A stretch of DNA of 64,000 bases from Chryseobacterium gleum (GCA_945882095.1 CAMCWF010000001.1:1-64000); one strand, 5' to 3'; positions 17,408-27,351 are shown, counted from the stretch's first letter. Program-made: numbers and translations. Notes: generated from the letters alone by a model not told the origin.

Positions 17408-17425
17408 ATATGTTTAGGGTAAACC

Positions 17426-17680
17426 TTATTTCATGGTTTTAGCATATCGATTCTTGAATTTATCGATACGTCCTGCAGTATCCACAAACTGCGCAATTCC
17501 GGTGAAGAATGGATGTGATTTATGAGAGATATCCAATTTTACCAATGGGTATTGTTTTCCATCTTCCCATTCAATGGTCTCTTTTGCCGAAGCACAAGAT
17601 GGACAAATAAATGCATAGTCGTTGGACATGTCTTTGAAAACAACCAATCTATAATCTTCCGGGTGTACGTCTTTTTTCAT
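17426..17680 (-). CDS. rpmE2: 50S ribosomal protein L31 type B
   Basis: An 84-residue L31 of the longer type B (MKKDVHPEDYRLVVFKDMSN at the start, SHPFFTG and FVDTAGRIDKF later). The frame is open further upstream, but the family always starts at MKKD, so I use the ATG at 17680; a good promoter lies just before it. Type B proteins usually lack the zinc cysteines of type A. Here a CPSC pair is present at about residues 26-29, at a place that does not match the type A ligands. The gene is monocistronic and convergent with sua5. Confidence 0.92.
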   Translation of the reverse strand: MKKDVHPEDYRLVVFKDMSNDYAFICPSCASAKETIEWEDGKQYPLVKLDISHKSHPFFTGIAQFVDTAGRIDKFKNRYAKTMK

Positions 17681-17701
17681 TTGGATCCTTAAAATGGATT
17701 G

Positions 17702-17732
17702 CAAATTTAGACATTTGTTGGGAACAACCAAA
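17702..17732 (-). promoter_or_regulatory. promoter of rpmE2
   Basis: On the minus strand TTTG (17729-17732) and TAAATTTG (17702-17709) are spaced by 19 bp, a good match to the Bacteroidota consensus, 21 nt before the start codon. Confidence 0.6.
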
Positions 17733-17840
17733 AACAAATCGCAATATTTTTGCAAACTAACACATTAACGCTGATAACTAATCCAATCTTTGGTAGCGAA
17801 AAGGCAGCATCTTTCTAACTTTACATTGAGAAAACGAACC

Positions 17841-18755
17841 ATGAAATTTGATAAACCCTACACACTTTCGGAAATCGCCTCCATCCTTTCCTGCGCTTAT
17901 ATCGGGGATGGCGATTTGGCATTGTTTGGAATCAATGAAATCCATCGGGTAGCCCATGGCGACATTCTATTTGTGGACCACCCGAAATACTACGAGAAAG
18001 CACTTCAATCCAAGGCCACGGCAATCATCATCGACAAGGAAGTGCCCTGCCCTACTGGAAAAGGCCTTTTGCTTTCAAATAATCCCTTTGACGATTTTAA
18101 CGCCCTTACACGACATTTCTCCGAAGCGGTTGTTCCACAAGCACAGATTACACCTTCTCAACCTGCAATCTACCCAGGTGTTTACATCGGCGCCAATGTT
18201 TCAATTGGAAAGAACGTTACCCTTTACCCAGGTGTGTGTGTTATGGACGGAACCATCCTCGAGGACGATGTAGTCATAGGGCCCAACACAACCTTAGGTC
18301 ACAACGCATTTTACTACAAAAAACAAGGCGGAGCCTACCATGCAATGCACAGCTGTGGCTTTGTTCACATCGAAAAAAATGTAGAAATCGGAGCAGGTTG
18401 TACCATTGACCGGGGCGTAACCGATGTGACACGCATCGGTGCAGGGACAAAAATTGACAACCAGGTTCAAATTGGACATGATACGATCATTGGAAAAAAC
18501 TGCTTGTTCGCGGCACAGGTTGGCATCGCTGGATGTGTTGTCATTGAGGATAATGTAACCTTGTGGGGACAAGTAGGTGTTACCAGCGGAATCACAATCG
18601 GCGAAGGAACCACCGTGCTAGCCCAAAGCGGGATATCAAAAGACCTAGAAGCACATAAAACCTATTTCGGTAGCCCATGTGGGGAAGCGAGAGAGAAATT
18701 TAAAGAAATGGCTGCGCTCAGACAATTGCCCGAATTGATCTATAAAATGAAATGA
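17841..18755 (+). CDS. LpxD-family UDP-3-O-acylglucosamine N-acyltransferase paralog
   Basis: A 304-residue left-handed beta-helix acyltransferase. An N-terminal LpxD-like domain (MKFDKPYTLSEIASIL, then DILFVDHPKYYEKALQSKA) is followed by many hexapeptide repeats (IGANVSIGKNVTLYPG, IGAGCTIDRGV, VQIGHDTIIGKN). It is shorter than canonical LpxD (about 340) and matches the second, shorter paralog that flavobacteria carry. It probably adds an acyl chain to a UDP-sugar in lipid A-like synthesis, but the exact acceptor of this paralog is not settled. The ATG at 17841 is chosen over 17790, whose extension is not conserved in the family. The next gene overlaps by 4 nt. Confidence 0.85.
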   Translation: MKFDKPYTLSEIASILSCAYIGDGDLALFGINEIHRVAHGDILFVDHPKYYEKALQSKATAIIIDKEVPCPTGKGLLLSNNPFDDFNALTRHFSEAVVPQAQITPSQPAIYPGVYIGANVSIGKNVTLYPGVCVMDGTILEDDVVIGPNTTLGHNAFYYKKQGGAYHAMHSCGFVHIEKNVEIGAGCTIDRGVTDVTRIGAGTKIDNQVQIGHDTIIGKNCLFAAQVGIAGCVVIEDNVTLWGQVGVTSGITIGEGTTVLAQSGISKDLEAHKTYFGSPCGEAREKFKEMAALRQLPELIYKMK

Positions 18756-19981
18756 GTGAGTTAATTCTTAAGAACTTACAAAAACAGGTTTCAATCAATG
18801 AATTGAAATTAAACGCGCTTCTAGAAATTACCACAGCAATCAACACCAACGCTGACGTTGAAAAACTACTCGGCATCTACGCCTTCATCCTTAAGGAACA
18901 ATTGCTCTTTCGAAAATTTGTACTTTTTATTGACCAGGAAGGATGGAAATGCCTTCTAAAAATTGGGGTCAAAGGAAAAATAGAACCCGAACATCACCTT
19001 GAGCAGCTGTTGCGTTTCAAAGAGATTACAGTGCTTGAAGATTCCAACTCTACCCTTTTACGTGAATTCCATTCGGTCATTCCTGTACTTCACGGAGGAA
19101 AAGCCCTGGCTTTTTTACTTCTGACAGAAATCCCGTCCACACACCAAGGCATCGAAACCTCAACCCATTTAGAATTCGCGCAGACCTTAACCAATGTGAT
19201 TTCCGTGGCAATTGAAAATAAAAAACTCGTCAAGACCATTGTTGCCAAGGAGATGATCAACAAGGACCTAGAAGTCGCCTCCGAACTTCAAAAGTTACTT
19301 TTCCCTGCGGAGCTTCCTTCGAATCGCAAAATGGACATCAGTGCTAAATTCATTCCCAGGCATGCCATAGGGGGCGACTATTACGATTTTATTCCTTTGG
19401 GGGATGATGAATACATTCTTTGCATTGCCGATGTTTCTGGGAAAGGGGTTGCTGCCGCTTTGCTAATGGCGAACTTTCAAGCTACCATTCGCACCCTGTT
19501 TCGCTACCAACGATTCGACCTCTCTTTCCTCATTGAGGAACTCAATAAAAAAGTCATGCTGACCGCAAAAGGGGAAAAATTTATCACCTTTTTTATCGGC
19601 CATTACAACGCCTACAATCGCAAACTAAAATACATCAACGCAGGTCACAATCAACCCGTATTACTCATGGGAAAAGAGTACCTCCTGCTCCACGATGGAT
19701 GCATTGGATTGGGCATGTTGGATGAATTGCCAAACATAAAAGTCGGACAAATAACATTGCCCCCAAAAAGCACCTTGGTTCTTTACACCGATGGGGTTGT
19801 TGAATTGGAAAATGAAAAAGGAGATTTCTTTGGAATTGAAGGATTGATCAAAAACATTCAGTCCTTTTCTTCCTTGAAAATGGAGGACATGAACAACATT
19901 CTTTTCTCAAAACTGGATGAATGGAAAGGCGACTTGCCGTACAGCGATGATACAGCGATTTTGTGTTGTAAGATTTTCTAA
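18752..19981 (+). CDS. PP2C/SpoIIE-type serine/threonine phosphatase
   Basis: A 409-residue protein phosphatase of the RsbU/SpoIIE kind. Residues about 1-170 look like a degenerate GAF-type sensor with a short coiled linker (LVKTIVAKEMINKDLEVASELQ). The catalytic domain has the metal motifs GGDYYDF, DVSGKGVAAALLMA, NAGHNQP, LYTDGVVE and SDDTAIL. Such phosphatases commonly act in partner-switching pathways with anti-sigma-factor antagonists; no such partner is visible here. It overlaps the LpxD paralog by 4 nt (ATGA) and the convergent porU2 by 4 nt. Confidence 0.88.
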   Translation: MSELILKNLQKQVSINELKLNALLEITTAINTNADVEKLLGIYAFILKEQLLFRKFVLFIDQEGWKCLLKIGVKGKIEPEHHLEQLLRFKEITVLEDSNSTLLREFHSVIPVLHGGKALAFLLLTEIPSTHQGIETSTHLEFAQTLTNVISVAIENKKLVKTIVAKEMINKDLEVASELQKLLFPAELPSNRKMDISAKFIPRHAIGGDYYDFIPLGDDEYILCIADVSGKGVAAALLMANFQATIRTLFRYQRFDLSFLIEELNKKVMLTAKGEKFITFFIGHYNAYNRKLKYINAGHNQPVLLMGKEYLLLHDGCIGLGMLDELPNIKVGQITLPPKSTLVLYTDGVVELENEKGDFFGIEGLIKNIQSFSSLKMEDMNNILFSKLDEWKGDLPYSDDTAILCCKIF

Positions 19982-22900
19982 CGAATGATGTACATTTTTC
20001 CCAACCCTTTGTGGAAATAAGCATCCGCGCCTGTCGACAATTGTTTAATCTCGGAACCGTTGGCTTGAACCTTCACCCGATATAAATACACCCCATTGGC
20101 CAATAAATCTCCGTATTCATCCCTGCCATCCCATGCAAATTCTGTGATGTTTCTGCCAATTCTTAACGGACCAAGTTCGTCTTCGGTAATTTCACGAACC
20201 ACCTTTCCACTGATATTCATTATCTGAATCTGCATTTGATCTGGAATTTCGGACCCCGTCAAAGTGAAAACAAATTGTGTTTTGGTAGAAAACGGATTGG
20301 GATAGTTCATGATTTGAGAAATACTGGATTCCAAACTTACTTGGAAATTGATTTTATACTCGTAATCCCCCGAAAGATTCCCAGAACGATCTGCCCCCTG
20401 AACCAGTAAAGTATAGGTACCTTCTTTGGCAAAAAGTGCAGGATAGATGATCTTAAACTTCTTATTGCTAGCGTTTGCAGGGATCCACTGCATGATGGAA
20501 TTTCCTTGCCCATCGACAAAGGGAATCTTCTTCTGAATCCCATCAGGATCGGTCACATATACTGCAAACAATGCCGTATCGGCATCGCTGTTCATTACAA
20601 GGTATGGATTTTCATCTTTTAATGAAATGAGGATTTCACTTTCGGGAGATACAATGTCATTGTTAAGTATATGCTGCCCATCGAAGGTAACGTCTAGGAT
20701 TGGGTTCAACTCCTCTCCGCCGACAATGAATCCCAATTGAAGAATGTTATTTATGTGGGTTAATTCGGGCTGATCGGTTTGCGAAAGGGTTTGGTCCGTA
20801 TAAGGATTCACTTCCACCCGAAGCCAATTCAGTCCTTTCAAATTCAAGGTGGAGATGGTAAGGGTGTCCAGTAAGTGACCATTCGCCAGTAAAGGGGCTT
20901 GCCGCGGATATGCGATGGGGTGAACGACTTGATCTTCATCAATAATGGAATATTTCACCAAGAGAGAATCCATGTTGTATTGGCTGATGTTTCGAATGTC
21001 CACAGAAAACAACAAGGGCTGACCCTCTTGCACAGAATCGTTTTGCGCAGACCAAAACATAGCCGTGGAAGGATCTATAGCAGCTTCTGGCAAAGGCGCA
21101 AAGACAACATGCCAAAAATCCAGCTGCGCCGGCGTTTGATTGGAGGAGTCTTGGTAATAAGCATTGAGTTTAACAAATGGAAATAGGGAAGCATCAATTA
21201 AATTGTTCAATTGAATGATTGAATCATGTGGCGTCATCAAGGTATCAATCACGTGGTCCAAAGAGGCAAATTGATTGTAGACCTGAACCCGAAGCCGGGT
21301 AGAATCTCCTGGCAACGCCTCCAAGGGGTCGCGTTTCCAAAACAAAGATTGCCAATCGCTAACCGGACCAATCATTGGGGTGGTTTCAAACCCTACCAAT
21401 TGAGAACCAATCAATAAGGTATCGATTAAAAGGTCTTCATTTCCATAGGTAAATTTCTCAACCACGAACGAGGGGTCTCCTTTTCGTGTGAGGAAAATAA
21501 AAGGTTTATTCACCCTTCCAGGCACGATGCTATCCGAACCTAGGTTCGCAAAAGTTTGATACAATCCCGGATTAATGGAATTCCACCAATCGTAACGGGT
21601 GGTCATTGGAGAATACACCAAGATGTAATCCCCATTTGACACAGCGTTTTCTACCATGTTTTGAAAGGCACTTAACTGCGCGGCATTGTCTTGATGAAAG
21701 GTGAAATACTTCATGGGTCTTGGTTTACACCCTGAATTGTCGTTGGCATTTCCAAAATTATGGTCAGGATTTACGACCGTTCCGTTGGGATAGGTATAAC
21801 GTGTTTCCCAAGGAATCAACGTTGCTTTATCTAAAATCGCAACATGCAGTTTTGGGGTCATATTGCACACTTCGTAATCTTGTTGTTCCCCGTTGATATA
21901 CCAAGCATTGTCATAAATCTGAGGGGCTGTTGTCGCGGTTTTTACCAAACATGAAATCCCTTTTTGGATCGGCACAAATTGTCGTTGCAATTGGACAGTA
22001 TTCATGTTAATCCCATTGAAGGAATTGTCTACAAATTGGAAGAAATCATCTTGCCCCCAGCCTTCTTTACCCGGAATGTATTGAAAGGATCGTTTTTTCC
22101 ACTGTGGAAAACCTGTATTCACGCAAACCCTCCAATAATATACCGTGCTGTCGGTAAAATGAACAGGCGCGGGCTGGTTTGTATTTACATCCGTCCATTG
22201 GTTCCAATTTACAGATTTGACACCTCCTGTACCATTGACAATTGCATAGCGCAAAAAGGGACTGTTAAAAGTATGCGTTGTATCCATTTCAAAGCGATAC
22301 CCATTCATGGAAGCCAATGGATTCAAAGTTGAGGCAAATACACGGAGCGTATCTTTTGGTACTACGGCAAAATCAATCGGCAGGATGGGTTCAATGCCAT
22401 CAATGTCGATGTTAAAGGTCTTTGCCACTTGGTTGTTATTGATTTCATCATACACTTCTGCATGGTACGAAGGGATGTCTGCAGAGATTGTGAATTGATT
22501 TAATCCAATGCCTATTAACGGATAAAGGGGGATTTTCACTTGAATTTGTTTTTCATAATCCAATCCATTCACCGTGAAAACATAATTTGAATCAGCCGCA
22601 GACCCTGGGAAATTCCGCAAAATTTGCAATGCAAAATCACCCGTAATGGATTGTCCAAGGTTGCGAAGTAAAATACTGATCTCAATGGAGTCGGTTGCCA
22701 AATCGATGTCATTGGGCCCGAAGGCGACGTGGTCAATGGTCAGTTCAATTTCTGGTTTGGTATGGGGATTTAATCTCAACATGGGGTCTCCATGTAGGGT
22801 CATTTGTGAAAACACGGACTCTGCGCTCAAGGGTTGGTTTGGATTCATAACAGAATCAATGGTATTTCGGATGTGCTCCCCAATGGTCCCGCCGTAATTG

Positions 22901-25149
22901 TGCGTACTGAACTGACGATAAAATTGATTGGAGTAGTCGTTGAGTGAACCTGAGAAACCATAGTTGATTGTCCCCAAGTATGCAATTACCCCTGCGTTTG
23001 GTGCGAGTACAAATTCCTCCGATTTGGTAGGCACGCTGTAAAAGATGTTCCCATTGTAACATGAATTCGCGATCAGCAATGGATATTTCCCTTGGTTCCC
23101 CCAATACTGCGGTTCATCTATGTTGATGTCAAATCCGCTTTGCGACGAGGTAGCATGCCCAAAAAAGTTCATAACGGTAACCCCTGATGCTATGCGGTCG
23201 GCTATTGCTTGTACCTGCACCGGTGTAAGCGGATTCCCGGATTGTTTTACAATGGTGGTTGTTTCTCCTGCAAAGTAATCACCTTCTGCGATGGCCGCCA
23301 TTCCATTCAGATACGTTTGGAAAATATATTGCTCGTTTGCATTTCCGCCGCCGGCGAAATGTAAGATTTGTTTTTGCCAGTCTTTTTGTTCGGAATTGTA
23401 CAACGACAAAGAATCTTGCGCCAACTCAAATGCCTGCACTTTTTGCAAGTAAACCTGTAATTCTGACAAGTTATTCACTGAAATCCTTCCCGTTGGAATC
23501 AGTGGAGTCCATTTATTTGTTCCGGGTAAATTGGAGGTCATGTTTTGATCACTCGAGGGCTGACCAAAGGAAGGCACCAAAGACATGGCATAGTTAATTG
23601 TATTGTTTCTGGTCCCAGGACCTGTCGCAAGGGTGGTTGAAACATTCGCTTCCCGTATGGCTTTCCCAATCAAAAACAACCCTATGGGTTTTTGTTGACT
23701 TATCGAGTGCATGAAATGGGCATACCTTCGGATGCCATTTACGTGTTTGCGAATCCCTCCGCCAAACTGATCAAACAACTCATCCACAGAGGATAAAATC
23801 ACATTGTAATCCCCACCAGAAGGGTTACTTCTGTAATTCGCATAGTCAAAAACACCTGATTCTAACGATTTTGGGTAGACAAACAAAAGGGCTTTTTCCA
23901 AGTTGGGAACACTTGCGAAATTTGTAAAATAACCTGATTGATTTACCGGTGTCAATTGAACTACACTCGCAATTGTACTTGCTGCTTGCACGACAATTTT
24001 CTGCGTCGCATAATTTGGGTCATTTGGAATTAACGCTTTATAACTCACTCCACTTTGAACTACGGGAATTTTTTTCGGTGTGGTCCCAAAAACAAACATC
24101 ATTGGAGAGGTGAGGTTTGCATTTAACAAAGACAAGTGTACCTTGGGTTGATTTAAGGCATTGTTCACACGAAATTCGGTTTTATTGGCACCCCCGAGCG
24201 ACATCGTCCTGGGGTAAACAAAAGACCAAAAATTAATGCTTTGATAATCCGAAGCCACACCCAAATCACCTAAAATATTCACTTTAAAATTGGTGGCACC
24301 ACTGGCAGGTAACCAACTTACAGGAAATTGTTTCTGCACAGCCACCGATGTATACCCTGTAAAAATCGTATCCAATAAAACTTGGTTGGTGACCCCAAGC
24401 GTGTGCTGGTTGTGGTGGTTTCCCGGTCCGGTATGGTATGCATTTGACCCCCCTACAACTACTGACCTGAACTGAACCAGCGGAGCATCAACACCGGAAT
24501 AAAGGTTATCCAAGGTCGTGGATGAATAGTTCCAGGTATAGCCACTTGCGCCATTTTGCATGGTGCTTCCCCAACCTTCCCCGGGCACAAAAAAAGAACT
24601 TGCCGCCTGACTTGAGGTTTCTCCCTCATTGTAAGCCTGGCTATTCACTTGGGATTTTTCAAACAACAAATAATTGGCAGGTTGATAAGAAATAAAATCG
24701 ATGTCACTTTCATCCGTAAATCGCAAACCAGAAGCATTGGCATTCCATGTAAAAAAGTAACGCAGGGTATCGTTGTAAAGGCTGTATTTAGGATTTCCCA
24801 TCCAAGCAGGGTCGTCATACAAAGTGGAATCCAACCAACCATCGTTTCGTTCTGCATAGAAAAAAATAAACTCGTTGGTGTCCAGAACATTATTGCCATT
24901 GTCTTGAATGTAGAGTGGCTGTTCTTTTTCCTTGCCGAAAATCTGGTATGCTCCAGATGGGATCGAACTTACAGGGATCCCTGCATTCGCCAAAGATTGG
25001 TAAGAAATTTTATAAATGCCATTTTGTACAATTGGAAAGCTGAAGTACTTCTGAGAATAGTTGATCCATTCATTGCCAAACGTTTGTGCTTTTCCTGATG
25101 GGGTTGAAAACAAAAAAATTAAGGTCAGAATGAATAATTTTCTCCTCAT
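19978..25149 (-). CDS. porU2: C25-family cysteine peptidase, putative T9SS sortase PorU2
   Basis: A 1723-residue exported protein. Signal peptide (residues 1-21), a large N-terminal beta region, then a gingipain-type C25 peptidase domain with catalytic His 665 (NFFGHATSS) and Cys 697 (IANSCYNGN). Long Ig/CARDB-like segments follow, with an ILEI-like stretch near residues 1170-1220, and the C-terminus is a T9SS sorting domain (MNYPNPFSTKTQF, GRDEYGDLLANGVYLYRV). PorU proteins cleave sorting tails of cargo and attach the cargo to the surface. This protein is much longer than classical PorU (about 1150-1300) and fits the putative PorU2 group. It is coupled to porV2 by a 4-nt overlap. The role in sorting is inferred from family and pairing. 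Confidence 0.85.
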   Translation of the reverse strand: MRRKLFILTLIFLFSTPSGKAQTFGNEWINYSQKYFSFPIVQNGIYKISYQSLANAGIPVSSIPSGAYQIFGKEKEQPLYIQDNGNNVLDTNEFIFFYAERNDGWLDSTLYDDPAWMGNPKYSLYNDTLRYFFTWNANASGLRFTDESDIDFISYQPANYLLFEKSQVNSQAYNEGETSSQAASSFFVPGEGWGSTMQNGASGYTWNYSSTTLDNLYSGVDAPLVQFRSVVVGGSNAYHTGPGNHHNQHTLGVTNQVLLDTIFTGYTSVAVQKQFPVSWLPASGATNFKVNILGDLGVASDYQSINFWSFVYPRTMSLGGANKTEFRVNNALNQPKVHLSLLNANLTSPMMFVFGTTPKKIPVVQSGVSYKALIPNDPNYATQKIVVQAASTIASVVQLTPVNQSGYFTNFASVPNLEKALLFVYPKSLESGVFDYANYRSNPSGGDYNVILSSVDELFDQFGGGIRKHVNGIRRYAHFMHSISQQKPIGLFLIGKAIREANVSTTLATGPGTRNNTINYAMSLVPSFGQPSSDQNMTSNLPGTNKWTPLIPTGRISVNNLSELQVYLQKVQAFELAQDSLSLYNSEQKDWQKQILHFAGGGNANEQYIFQTYLNGMAAIAEGDYFAGETTTIVKQSGNPLTPVQVQAIADRIASGVTVMNFFGHATSSQSGFDINIDEPQYWGNQGKYPLLIANSCYNGNIFYSVPTKSEEFVLAPNAGVIAYLGTINYGFSGSLNDYSNQFYRQFSTHNYGGTIGEHIRNTIDSVMNPNQPLSAESVFSQMTLHGDPMLRLNPHTKPEIELTIDHVAFGPNDIDLATDSIEISILLRNLGQSITGDFALQILRNFPGSAADSNYVFTVNGLDYEKQIQVKIPLYPLIGIGLNQFTISADIPSYHAEVYDEINNNQVAKTFNIDIDGIEPILPIDFAVVPKDTLRVFASTLNPLASMNGYRFEMDTTHTFNSPFLRYAIVNGTGGVKSVNWNQWTDVNTNQPAPVHFTDSTVYYWRVCVNTGFPQWKKRSFQYIPGKEGWGQDDFFQFVDNSFNGINMNTVQLQRQFVPIQKGISCLVKTATTAPQIYDNAWYINGEQQDYEVCNMTPKLHVAILDKATLIPWETRYTYPNGTVVNPDHNFGNANDNSGCKPRPMKYFTFHQDNAAQLSAFQNMVENAVSNGDYILVYSPMTTRYDWWNSINPGLYQTFANLGSDSIVPGRVNKPFIFLTRKGDPSFVVEKFTYGNEDLLIDTLLIGSQLVGFETTPMIGPVSDWQSLFWKRDPLEALPGDSTRLRVQVYNQFASLDHVIDTLMTPHDSIIQLNNLIDASLFPFVKLNAYYQDSSNQTPAQLDFWHVVFAPLPEAAIDPSTAMFWSAQNDSVQEGQPLLFSVDIRNISQYNMDSLLVKYSIIDEDQVVHPIAYPRQAPLLANGHLLDTLTISTLNLKGLNWLRVEVNPYTDQTLSQTDQPELTHINNILQLGFIVGGEELNPILDVTFDGQHILNNDIVSPESEILISLKDENPYLVMNSDADTALFAVYVTDPDGIQKKIPFVDGQGNSIMQWIPANASNKKFKIIYPALFAKEGTYTLLVQGADRSGNLSGDYEYKINFQVSLESSISQIMNYPNPFSTKTQFVFTLTGSEIPDQMQIQIMNISGKVVREITEDELGPLRIGRNITEFAWDGRDEYGDLLANGVYLYRVKVQANGSEIKQLSTGADAYFHKGLGKMYIIR

Positions 25150-26234
25150 GCCTTCTTTTTAGGTTGCTTGATTTTGAACTTAAGGGAGAAAATGTGGGTG
25201 TAATAACTTGCATCGGATGCGCCTAATTTTGTAAAGGCGTAGTCTAGGTAGAATCCTTTAATGCCAATTCCTACTCCCATGTTTGGTTGGAAGCCCCATT
25301 GAGACACGCCGTCAATGTTGGAAGATCTTTGGATGGAGGAAACCCCTCCGCGCAACCTTACAATGTCTTTGTACCCAAATTGCACGCCGAGGTGAGGGTC
25401 AATCGAAATGGGATTTAGGCTGATGGCAACGTTTCTTTTTCCATCGGTTGTAAAATCAAAATCCATTTCGGTCATGAAGGAAAATCCTTTTTCTGCCTTC
25501 CCAAGGGCATGGTTGTAGGAAATTCCTCCGATAAATCTTGGCAGGGATAATTCCAATCCATTTGCTGGTAGGTCGTTGCCCGTGGTTAAAAAAACTTGTT
25601 GCATTTCTGGTGAAAGGTTAAAAATCCATGCGTTGAACGTTGAGGTTACGTCACGGGCCATGAATCCGAAGTTCCAATGCTCATTAGGGGCATACTTAAC
25701 ACCTGCATCCAATCCAAACCCCCAAGACTTTGCGAAATCTCCAACACGTCTATGAATGATTTTAACGGTACCTCCAACCGAAAGTCCGACCGGTTTCAAT
25801 TTCTTGGCAAAAGAACCCATAAACGCGTAGTCTCCTGCTGAGAAGGTGGTGATTTTATCGTAGTCTATACGCCCATCATTGTCAATCAATTGCGTGGTAT
25901 TAGGGATGTCGTCTACCCCGAAGCGTAGGAAGGTAAAACCAATCACGCCTTTTTCTCCGAGGGAATGCGCGACACCAATGTGGTCGTATTTGGCAATTCC
26001 TGCAAAATACTCTGAATGCATGGCCGTAACTTGAAGCCACTGGTTAACCGATGTCAATCCCGCAGGATTCCAATAGGCCGCACCTACATCATTTGTCGAA
26101 GCAACGACCGCGTTTCCCATGGAAAAGGCATCCGCTCCTACCCCAAGGTGTAGGAATTCATTTGAATATTTCGGGGCTTGGGAAAAGGTGAAAATGGAAA
26201 GACAAGTGAAAAGAATCGCAAAAAGGTTTCTCAT
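25146..26234 (-). CDS. porV2: putative type IX sorting protein PorV2 (outer-membrane barrel)
   Basis: A 362-residue outer-membrane barrel of the PorV/PorQ (FadL-like, UPF0164) family. A signal peptide (MRNLFAILFTCLSIFTFSQ) is followed by the family opening LHLGVGADAFSMGNAVVA and AAYWNPAGL, and by alternating beta-strands to the end. The frame is open for 35 more codons upstream, but only the ATG at 26234 gives a proper signal peptide. PorV hands cargo from the translocon to PorU; pairing with porU2 here (4-nt overlap, same strand) suggests a dedicated second PorU/PorV pair. No other T9SS machinery gene lies in the window. Confidence 0.85.
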   Translation of the reverse strand: MRNLFAILFTCLSIFTFSQAPKYSNEFLHLGVGADAFSMGNAVVASTNDVGAAYWNPAGLTSVNQWLQVTAMHSEYFAGIAKYDHIGVAHSLGEKGVIGFTFLRFGVDDIPNTTQLIDNDGRIDYDKITTFSAGDYAFMGSFAKKLKPVGLSVGGTVKIIHRRVGDFAKSWGFGLDAGVKYAPNEHWNFGFMARDVTSTFNAWIFNLSPEMQQVFLTTGNDLPANGLELSLPRFIGGISYNHALGKAEKGFSFMTEMDFDFTTDGKRNVAISLNPISIDPHLGVQFGYKDIVRLRGGVSSIQRSSNIDGVSQWGFQPNMGVGIGIKGFYLDYAFTKLGASDASYYTHIFSLKFKIKQPKKKA

Positions 26235-26363
26235 TGTAAATTTTTGAGCCACTAAACCCATATTTCTCATTAATATTTTAGTTGCGACCATTTTTATTTC
26301 GAAGCATAAATATAAAGTATTTTGCTGTAAATTCGCCAACCTTCGAATCTATTTAGGTAAGTT

Positions 26364-27110
26364 ATGTTCAATCTCCCAAACTTAATTACTTCCGGAAATT
26401 TTCTCTGCGGCATATTGAGCATCCTTTGCGCTTCTTCAGGACAAATGGAGATTGCCATCGCGTTATTGTTCATTGCTTTGGCGTTGGATTTCGCCGATGG
26501 ATTTGTGGCAAGAAAACTTAACATCACCTCTGAATTTGGAAAACAATTGGATTCGTTGGCAGATATTGTTTCTTTCGGTGTTGCGCCTGGCGTATTGATG
26601 TTTATTACCATTCGGTGGAGCCAACATGATGCGAATGTGCTTTTCCGCGACCTAGCCGACGCATCCCAATGGTATGCATTTGCAGCAATGAGCATTCCTT
26701 TTTTCTCCCTTTTCAGGTTGGCGAAATTCAACCTTGACCTACGTCAAACCGATAAATTCATCGGAATCCCTACCCCTCTTAACACCTTGTTTTTTCTCTT
26801 TTTTCCTTTGTATTCCTTAACGCTTTCTCCTGAAATGGCTGAGACATCGCCTTGGTTTTTAAATCCTGTGTTTATGGCATCCCTTTCCCTGTTTTTTCCC
26901 CTGCTATTAATTGCAAACATCCCCTTAATTGCCCTAAAGTTTTCACACTTTGCGTGGAAAGGAAATGAGTTCAGGTATGCATTGTTGGCGATTTCGTTGA
27001 TAACAATCTTGTTTTTACAGATGTACGCGTTGCCAATAATTGTACTTTTGTATCTGTTATTATCTTTCATAGATTATTTTATTACCAGAAATCATGAGAT
27101 TCAAAGCTGA
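26364..27110 (+). CDS. pssA: CDP-diacylglycerol-serine O-phosphatidyltransferase
   Basis: A 248-residue integral membrane enzyme of phospholipid synthesis that joins serine to CDP-diacylglycerol to give phosphatidylserine, the precursor of phosphatidylethanolamine. The CDP-alcohol phosphotransferase signature is complete (DFADGFVARKL...SEFGKQLDSLADIVSFGVAPG, about residues 49-80). Six or more hydrophobic segments are visible. The start codon follows a short gap divergent from porV2. Its last 17 bp overlap the purS start, so pssA, purS and the aldehyde dehydrogenase form one transcript. Confidence 0.93.
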   Translation: MFNLPNLITSGNFLCGILSILCASSGQMEIAIALLFIALALDFADGFVARKLNITSEFGKQLDSLADIVSFGVAPGVLMFITIRWSQHDANVLFRDLADASQWYAFAAMSIPFFSLFRLAKFNLDLRQTDKFIGIPTPLNTLFFLFFPLYSLTLSPEMAETSPWFLNPVFMASLSLFFPLLLIANIPLIALKFSHFAWKGNEFRYALLAISLITILFLQMYALPIIVLLYLLLSFIDYFITRNHEIQS

Positions 27111-27345
27111 AATTGATGTAATGCCCATGGAGGCACTCTTAGATCCCCAAGGAAAAGCAGTAACCCTTGCCATGTCCACCATTGGACTTTCCGAAATTCA
27201 AGGCGTACGCATTGGCCGTCACATTCGCTTGTTTATTGAAGCCGATTCAATGGAAAATGCCACCCAAAAAGTAGATCAAGCTTGCAAACAAATGTTGGCA
27301 AACCAAATCATGGAATCCTACGAATTTTCGATCGAAGTTGCCTAA
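27094..27345 (+). CDS. purS: phosphoribosylformylglycinamidine synthase subunit PurS
   Basis: An 83-residue PurS, the small structural subunit of the three-part FGAM synthase (PurL-PurQ-PurS) of purine synthesis. The sequence is the classic compact ferredoxin-like fold (VTLAMSTIGLSEIQGVRIGRHIRLFIEA). It starts inside the 3' end of pssA (17-bp overlap) and is followed by an aldehyde dehydrogenase. purL and purQ are not in the window. Confidence 0.9.
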   Translation: MRFKAEIDVMPMEALLDPQGKAVTLAMSTIGLSEIQGVRIGRHIRLFIEADSMENATQKVDQACKQMLANQIMESYEFSIEVA

Positions 27346-27351
27346 CCCTTG

